DNA from: Caldilineaceae bacterium
GTDB taxonomy: Bacteria; Chloroflexota; Anaerolineae; Caldilineales; Caldilineaceae
Assembly: GCA_011523365.1 (NCBI GenBank)
Contig: WTGY01000141.1
Location: 1-64,000 of the forward strand
Length of the DNA stretch: 64,000 nt
Reading direction: 5' to 3'
Shown here in pieces: positions 59,705 to 64,000 of the stretch (position 1 is the stretch's first letter; every line of letters starts with the position of its first letter). Under the pieces are notes generated by a model that did no database searches, was not told the DNA's origin, and saw only the letters and a program-made list of their open reading frames with translations. The translations under genes and the position numbers were made by a program.

Positions 59705-60014
59705 ATAGAACTAAACCCTCTTCCAGAATTCGATTTCTCAGGAGACCGTAGCTACTTTGCAAATCAATCACGCTAATGGAATGCTTTGAGTGAAGGAGGC
59801 ACTCGCCCAAAGCACAGAAAAAGTTTTCATCGGGCAACCCTTCAACACAAATATCCAAATCCGAGTCCGGGCGCGCATCTCCGCGGGCTAATGAGCCATA
59901 CAGCATTACGCGCTCTGCACCGTAACGCTGCAAAGTCCTGACGGCAGAGGCGACGTCCTTCTGGTACTTATGAGGAAGCGCTTCTATTTGAACTGTTCTC
60001 ACTAGGAAAACCAC
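59685..60014 (-). CDS. MNT-type minimal nucleotidyltransferase antitoxin
   Basis: The 109-residue protein has the minimal nucleotidyltransferase motif GSLARGDARPDSDLDI (GSxxRG plus SDxDL). Antitoxins of this class, such as MntA, inactivate their HepT partner by adding AMP units to a tyrosine near the HEPN active site. The catalytic residues look intact. The start is GTG at 60014, with another GTG four codons later. The gene overlaps the decayed hepT frame by 20 bases and is AT-richer than the surrounding genes, suggesting acquisition by transfer. Confidence 0.85.
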   Translation of the reverse strand: MVFLVRTVQIEALPHKYQKDVASAVRTLQRYGAERVMLYGSLARGDARPDSDLDICVEGLPDENFFCALGECLLHSKHSISVIDLQSSYGLLRNRILEEGLVLYERERV

Positions 60015-60221
60015 TCTATGTTTTCTACGTCACCAGAAGCCACGCTGCATGACGCAAAAGCGAACCGAAACGCCACTGCTGAACAGGATGTGCGAGCCCC
60101 CTGACCACTCTTTGCGAGGTCACGCACAGCCAAGCCATTCTAGCACAAAGTACTGTGAAGTTGGATTCAGCCGCCCGGGAAGATCCACTCACAGCCGTGG
60201 CGCACGCGAGGGCACATACAA

Positions 60222-60842
60222 TCAGGGACGAATACGATCCAACAGCTCGTCCAACTCCTGCTGGCTCGCGATCGGCCCCACAACGGTCTCGACGATCCTA
60301 CCTTCGGGGCTGATAAAGAAAGTCTCCGGCACACCCTGAATCCTGTAGCGCCGGGCTGCCTGGCTACGCAGGTCCGGCCCGTTGGGGTAGGTGATATCAA
60401 ACTCCGCAAGATAGGCGAGCGCCGCCGGCTCCTGGTCCAGATAGTCCAGCCCCAGAAAAACAATCCCGTTCTCCTTCTCCCGGCGCCACGTCTGCTCCAG
60501 CAGATCCGCCTCATCGCGACAGGGCGTACACCAACTGGCCCAGAAATTGATTACCACGCCCTTCCCCCGCAACTCGTCCAGATCGATTTCCACGCCATCG
60601 AAAGTCGTGAAGCGCAGTTCCGGCGCCTCACCAGCGGCACGCTGCTCCTGCACATTCGTCTGCCACAACCGCACTGCCAGCAGGACGATAAACGCCACGA
60701 TGGCACCAAGAAACAAGACGCGCCACAAGCGTACCGCTCGCGTGGCTGGCGTTCCAATCTGCCGATCACTTGGTGACTCTAATGGGGTGTCTCTTTCTAG
60801 AGGATGTGATGCACCGCTCTCCGACCCGCCCAATTCAGTCAT
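60222..60842 (-). CDS. ccmG: CcmG/ResA-like thiol:disulfide oxidoreductase
   Basis: The 206-residue protein has a variable N-terminal tail, one transmembrane helix (about 43-62) and an extracytoplasmic thioredoxin domain. The active site is WASWCTPC, and the cis-proline comes in [17 protein letters not shown]. CcmG/ResA proteins keep apocytochrome c heme-binding cysteines reduced. It overlaps ccmH by 8 bases, consistent with a cytochrome c maturation pair. No ccmF or ccmC is in the window. Confidence 0.87.
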   Translation of the reverse strand: MTELGGSESGASHPLERDTPLESPSDRQIGTPATRAVRLWRVLFLGAIVAFIVLLAVRLWQTNVQEQRAAGEAPELRFTTFDGVEIDLDELRGKGVVINFWASWCTPCRDEADLLEQTWRREKENGIVFLGLDYLDQEPAALAYLAEFDITYPNGPDLRSQAARRYRIQGVPETFFISPEGRIVETVVGPIASQQELDELLDRIRP

Positions 60843-61371
60843 AGCGGGCTAATTCCTCATCCAACCGCCGCTCCCGCTCATCGGCCTCTGGTCTGGCTAC
60901 TCTGGCCGGCGTCGGTCGCAGCGGTCGCGACATCTGCTGCAAGCGCAGCCAGAGGAAGACGCCGCCTCCTGCAACCGTAACGGCAGGCAGAATCCACGCC
61001 AGCCAGTTGAACCCCTGCCGGGGCGGTTCCCCAAGCACCTGCGGCCCGTACTGCTCCAGAAAATAGTCCCTGATTGACTCAGCGTCCTCACCCTCCGCCA
61101 GTTTGATCTCGATCACCTCCCGCATCTGCGCACATGCCTTCAGTTCGCAGCTGTCCAGTCGTAATCTGCCCCCGCACAGTGGGCACCACAAGTCCCGCGC
61201 AACCGTGTTCACTTCATCGGCGGTGATGCCGGTGGCTTCGTCTTGGGCAAAAAGGGGCGGACTGCTGAACGAGGAAATGACCAGCAGGTAAATGGCTAGG
61301 AGGGCAAATCGTAGAGTGGTCGAATGCGTAGCAGAATCGCGAATTGTGCGCGCTTTGAGGGGAGAGGCCAT
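60835..61371 (-). CDS. ccmH: CcmH-like cytochrome c maturation protein
   Basis: The 178-residue membrane protein has an N-terminal signal or anchor ([21 protein letters not shown]), the extracytoplasmic CcmH/CycL domain, a transmembrane helix ([20 protein letters not shown]) and a basic/acidic C-terminal tail. The usual LRCxxC appears as LWCPLCGG and is followed by an extra pair, SCELKAC. CcmH normally reduces the apocytochrome disulfide. The added cysteines are noted in the findings. It lies directly upstream of ccmG. Confidence 0.85.
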   Translation of the reverse strand: MASPLKARTIRDSATHSTTLRFALLAIYLLVISSFSSPPLFAQDEATGITADEVNTVARDLWCPLCGGRLRLDSCELKACAQMREVIEIKLAEGEDAESIRDYFLEQYGPQVLGEPPRQGFNWLAWILPAVTVAGGGVFLWLRLQQMSRPLRPTPARVARPEADERERRLDEELARYD

Positions 61372-61398
61372 GCGTGTACTGTGCTGAACGATGCCCGA

Positions 61399-62112
61399 CT
61401 ACGTGGCAGGCTGCTCAGTCAATCTTACAAAGAGACATTTCGCCAGGGAACGGCCAATGATCTTTACCAGACCCCCCGGCTCTGTCTGCGCGGAACTGTC
61501 CTCGATCTGTACGATGCTTGGCCCATCAAAGGGCTCTACATTCAACACTTTGACCCGATATCCGGGTTCGAGATTCATCTGTGTCAGATACCGCAGCATC
61601 GGCGCGTTGTGGTTGGCTACCCGGCGCAATTCACCCGATTGTCCCGGCCGTAGTTCGGCTAGGCTGACCAGATTCTCGCTCAGAACGTGCCCGTCCTCGC
61701 TGGGAACCGGGTCCCCGTGCGGGCAGTGGGTCGGGAAGTTGCACAGTACTTCCATGCGCTTCTCAAACTCTGGGCTTATTGCGTGCTCCAGCCGCATCGC
61801 CTCCGCCTTCACCTGGTCCCAGGTGAAGCCCATCACCTCGATCAGAAACACCTCCAACAGTCGGTGCCTTCGAAGTAGCTGCAACGCCGCCAGCCGTCCC
61901 TGATCGGTCAACTGAATGCCCGCTTTCGCAGAGCGCACTACGTGGCCCGTCTCTGTCAGGCGTTTCGCCATGCTGCTGGCCGCAGCCGGCGTCACCTCCA
62001 TCTTCTGTGCCAGCACGGAGGTCGAAATCCGGTCGTTCGTTTCGCTCAACTCGTAGATCGCAACCAGGTAGTCGAGCATCCCATCGGTGATGATGTTGCA
62101 GAATGTACGCAT
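61399..62112 (-). CDS. DtxR/MntR-family metal-dependent transcriptional regulator
   Basis: The 237-residue repressor has an N-terminal winged helix (ISTSVLAQKMEVTPAAASSMAKRL), the dimerisation/metal domain (HRLLEVFLIEVMGFTWDQVKAEAMRLEHAIS, read in parts) with NFPTHCPHGDPVP, and a C-terminal FeoA/SH3-like domain (about 155-230). HRLLE, the Cys-His in HCPHGDP and the Glu-His of RLEHAIS are the usual metal ligands. It is likely to sense Fe(II) or Mn(II). A consensus promoter and two related palindromes precede the ATG at 62112, which suggests autoregulation. Confidence 0.9.
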   Translation of the reverse strand: MRTFCNIITDGMLDYLVAIYELSETNDRISTSVLAQKMEVTPAAASSMAKRLTETGHVVRSAKAGIQLTDQGRLAALQLLRRHRLLEVFLIEVMGFTWDQVKAEAMRLEHAISPEFEKRMEVLCNFPTHCPHGDPVPSEDGHVLSENLVSLAELRPGQSGELRRVANHNAPMLRYLTQMNLEPGYRVKVLNVEPFDGPSIVQIEDSSAQTEPGGLVKIIGRSLAKCLFVRLTEQPAT

Positions 62113-62113
62113 G

Positions 62114-62154
62114 ATAGCTATAGTTCAACCGCTGGGAAATGGAATAGCAGCTAT
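62114..62154. promoter_or_regulatory. Two related palindromes in the leader of the DtxR-like gene (candidate operators)
   Basis: ATAGCTAT (62114-62121) abuts the start codon. ATAGC-A-GCTAT (62144-62154) lies 30 bases upstream. Both share the ATAGC/GCTAT half-sites and fall between the -10 box and the ATG. They do not match the classical DtxR or MntR consensus, so the operator call is inference from symmetry and position. Confidence 0.4.
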
Positions 62155-62166
62155 GGCAATTGCTAA

Positions 62167-62195
62167 ATTATAGTATGTTGTCCGTACACTGTCAA
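62167..62195 (-). promoter_or_regulatory. Perfect-consensus sigma-70 promoter of the DtxR-like gene
   Basis: On the minus strand TTGACA is followed after exactly 17 bases by TATAAT, both boxes matching consensus at all positions. Transcription would start near 62160, about 48 bases before the ATG. Confidence 0.85.
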
Positions 62196-62330
62196 TGCTG
62201 AATCGAATTAGTTGACACCATCGAACTGCTGCCGCCGCAGTGCACGGCCTGCAACGCAAATACAGCGGTACGTGCCGCCGAAATGCCCCTCCCCAATGCC
62301 ATTCGATCGTGTCTTCTATGGAGTGCCCCA

Positions 62331-62996
62331 ATGCAGCCTGGAACTGTCGACCTGAGCTATCCCCTTGCCCCTTCGACTCCCCCGTTCCCAGGCGATTCTC
62401 CGGTCGAAATCGAGGTGCGCACCTCTATCCCAGCCGACCTCCCACCCGGCACACCGGGACACATGAATACAAGCAACCTGCGCACTTCCCTCCACACTGG
62501 CACCCACATGGACGCCTTCTTCCACTTCTATCGAGACGGTGCAACGATCGATCAGATCCCGTTGGCACAGTGCATCGGCCCGGCCCTGCTGCTTGACCTC
62601 TCCACCAAACAGGCCAAAGAAGAAATCACCGCCGATGATCTGGCCCCTCATCGCCAGGCCATCAGCCGCACTCCAAAACTGATTCTGAACACCGGCTGGG
62701 CCCGGAACTGGGGCAACGCCCACTACTTTTCCCACTATCCCGCGCTGACAGGAGACGCCGCCCGCCTCCTCGTGAATTGCGGTATCGAACTGATAGGCAT
62801 CGATACTCCGTCGGTCGACTATTCGCCCAACGACGCCCACTTTGTACTCCTGGGCCACAAAGTTCTGATCGTCGAAAACCTGACAAACCTCGATCAGATC
62901 GGCCAGCCCCATTTTCAATTCGTGGCTCTGCCCCTCAAGATTTCAGGCCGGGACGGATCTCCAGTGCGAGCTATCGCCATCACCGAAGATACGTAG
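62331..62996 (+). CDS. Metal-dependent cyclase-family hydrolase (kynurenine formamidase-like)
   Basis: The 221-residue protein belongs to the cyclase/KynB family of zinc or manganese hydrolases. The signature HTGTHMDAFFHF fits the HxGTHxDxPxH metal motif, with Ala-Phe instead of the usual Pro-plus position. GIDTPSVD and LGHKVLIVENL are the later conserved segments. Characterised members hydrolyse N-formylkynurenine or cyclic amides and isatin. ATG at 62331 follows GGAG; an in-frame ATG 16 codons upstream gives residues with no family counterpart. A PhyH gene follows after 74 bases on the same strand. Confidence 0.85.
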   Translation: MQPGTVDLSYPLAPSTPPFPGDSPVEIEVRTSIPADLPPGTPGHMNTSNLRTSLHTGTHMDAFFHFYRDGATIDQIPLAQCIGPALLLDLSTKQAKEEITADDLAPHRQAISRTPKLILNTGWARNWGNAHYFSHYPALTGDAARLLVNCGIELIGIDTPSVDYSPNDAHFVLLGHKVLIVENLTNLDQIGQPHFQFVALPLKISGRDGSPVRAIAITEDT

Positions 62997-63070
62997 TACG
63001 CCCCATACCACTCTCCCGCTCCCTGTCGCCGCAACGGACCAGGATACAAATGACCTGAAGAGGTTAAATC

Positions 63071-63937
63071 ATGGCACACAAGATTGCAGAGAAAGTCGCG
63101 TCCGTCCTCCACAGTGACAATACACCGACGGCCGTAGACGCCGGCCCCACGCCAGCCGAACGCTTCTTCTTCGACAACAACGGCTACCTGGTTCTCGAAG
63201 AGTTCCTCGACGCAGACCACGTCAACGCCCTGCTCCAGGCCCTCCACCGCGTGATACAACGGCGGTGCAAACTGCAGGAGCAGGAGCTCCCGCATACCGG
63301 CATCACTACGTCCATGGGCGAAAAGAGTACCCGTATCTTTTACATTCTCGACGACGATCCGCTCTTCCTCGAGATGCTCGACTGGCCCGCTATCTGGCCT
63401 TACGTAACCGGCCTCCTCAATGCTCTCCCGCATCACCATGCCTCCGACGCAATCATCGAGCATGGCAGCGATCTCATCGGCCGCGGCATGAGATGGCATA
63501 TCGACGGTATTGACGACGGATTCAGAAACCTGGGCCCGCAGATTCCTCTGCTGCAACTCAAAATCGGTTACTATCTCAGCGACATGACCCGACCCGGCCA
63601 GGGCAATCTCTGCGTAGTGCCGGGCAGCCATAAGGCCGCCCCTGCGCCAACTCGCGAAGACCTGCAGCGGTGGGGCAAATCTGCCGGGGTTACGGAAATC
63701 TGCGCGCCGGCAGGGACCGCCATCCTGTTCCACAATGCCCTCTGGCACTCCGCCGGCCCGTTCAGCAGCAAATATGGTCAACGCGCCATGCTCTATTACG
63801 CCTACGAGCATCCCTGGATGATCGCTTCCCAGGAACACTGGGGCTACCCAAGCCAATTCTACAACAGTCTCTCACCGGCTCGGCGCAAGCTGTTCCACGG
63901 CTTTCTCTTCGACCCACCCGAGCAGCGCTGGGGATGA
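63071..63937 (+). CDS. Phytanoyl-CoA dioxygenase (PhyH) family protein
   Basis: This 288-residue Fe(II)/2-oxoglutarate oxygenase has the His and Asp ligands in WHIDGIDDG. The distal His is in LFHNALWHSAGPFS and the 2-oxoglutarate Arg in YGQRAMLYY. The N-terminal FFFDNNGYLVLEEFLDADHVNALL is typical. It differs strongly from the 54472-55317 product. The gene is complete, with 63 bases left to the window edge. It may act in one pathway with the upstream cyclase; the substrate is unknown. Confidence 0.88.
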   Translation: MAHKIAEKVASVLHSDNTPTAVDAGPTPAERFFFDNNGYLVLEEFLDADHVNALLQALHRVIQRRCKLQEQELPHTGITTSMGEKSTRIFYILDDDPLFLEMLDWPAIWPYVTGLLNALPHHHASDAIIEHGSDLIGRGMRWHIDGIDDGFRNLGPQIPLLQLKIGYYLSDMTRPGQGNLCVVPGSHKAAPAPTREDLQRWGKSAGVTEICAPAGTAILFHNALWHSAGPFSSKYGQRAMLYYAYEHPWMIASQEHWGYPSQFYNSLSPARRKLFHGFLFDPPEQRWG

Positions 63938-64000
63938 GTGTCGCCCGTCGGCCTCAGCCGGAATCGACCCCCATCTTGAGCACCCACAAAACTGGACTGT

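Overview
The window is a GC-rich bacterial chromosome segment with housekeeping genes throughout. There is no phage, plasmid or transposase gene, and I found no tRNA, rRNA or CRISPR array. The gene set best fits a Chloroflexota bacterium of the Anaerolineae/Caldilineales kind. The reasons are a complete atpBEFHAGDC operon, an FHA regulator divergent from a Ser/Thr kinase, many lipoprotein solute-binding proteins and BNR 'sialidases', PhyH dioxygenases, and Thr/Pro-linked secreted giants. This assignment is an inference from gene content, not from a marker-gene tree.

Layout. 0-6.1 kb: pheS, without an adjacent pheT, then a secreted 1543-residue protein built from six FN3 modules and three six-bladed PD40/TolB-type propellers. 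6.5-13.2 kb (mostly leftward): a four-helix-bundle protein, an HpcH/HpaI aldolase, a cation-chloride-cotransporter-type permease coupled to a YcaQ/AlkX-type winged-helix protein, and an M20 peptidase. 13.5-19.4 kb (rightward): a MoxR ATPase and CoxE-like VWA pair, an M14 carboxypeptidase, and ilvE. 19.4-25.8 kb (leftward): a membrane-anchored solute-binding protein and glycosidase, a DivIVA/SepIVA-like coiled coil, coaD, a HAD phosphatase, hemW and an FHA-winged-helix regulator. 26.1-34.4 kb (rightward): a Ser/Thr kinase and the ATP synthase operon, closed by a strong terminator.

34.5-43.6 kb is a catabolic island. A DapA/NanA-family lyase faces a leftward operon of two solute-binding lipoproteins, two signal-less BNR sialidase-like enzymes and two Opp/Dpp-type permeases. 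The lipoprotein-plus-sialidase unit is a tandem duplication of about 3 kb. No transporter ATPase is present here. 43.9-49.3 kb holds a small membrane protein, a homocysteine S-methyltransferase with a strong promoter and a long foldable leader, and a 1072-residue membrane-anchored protein (ZU5-like, degenerate GH18-like, SH3b, clan GH-A glycosidase). 50.2-56.8 kb: proB-proA, an FGGY kinase, a PhyH dioxygenase and an aldehyde dehydrogenase. 56.9-64 kb: a methyltransferase, rimO, an MNT/HepT toxin-antitoxin locus whose toxin carries two in-frame stops, ccmG-ccmH, a DtxR regulator behind a consensus promoter, a metal-dependent cyclase and a second PhyH protein.

The main non-coding structure is a dispersed palindrome-bearing repeat with three copies, at the window start, near 18.0 kb and near 49.8-50.1 kb. 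Two copies end just upstream of the likely promoters of pheS and proB. The items most worth a second look are this repeat family, the decayed hepT beside an intact antitoxin, the duplicated binding-protein/sialidase unit, the structured leader of the homocysteine methyltransferase, and the two very large modular surface proteins.
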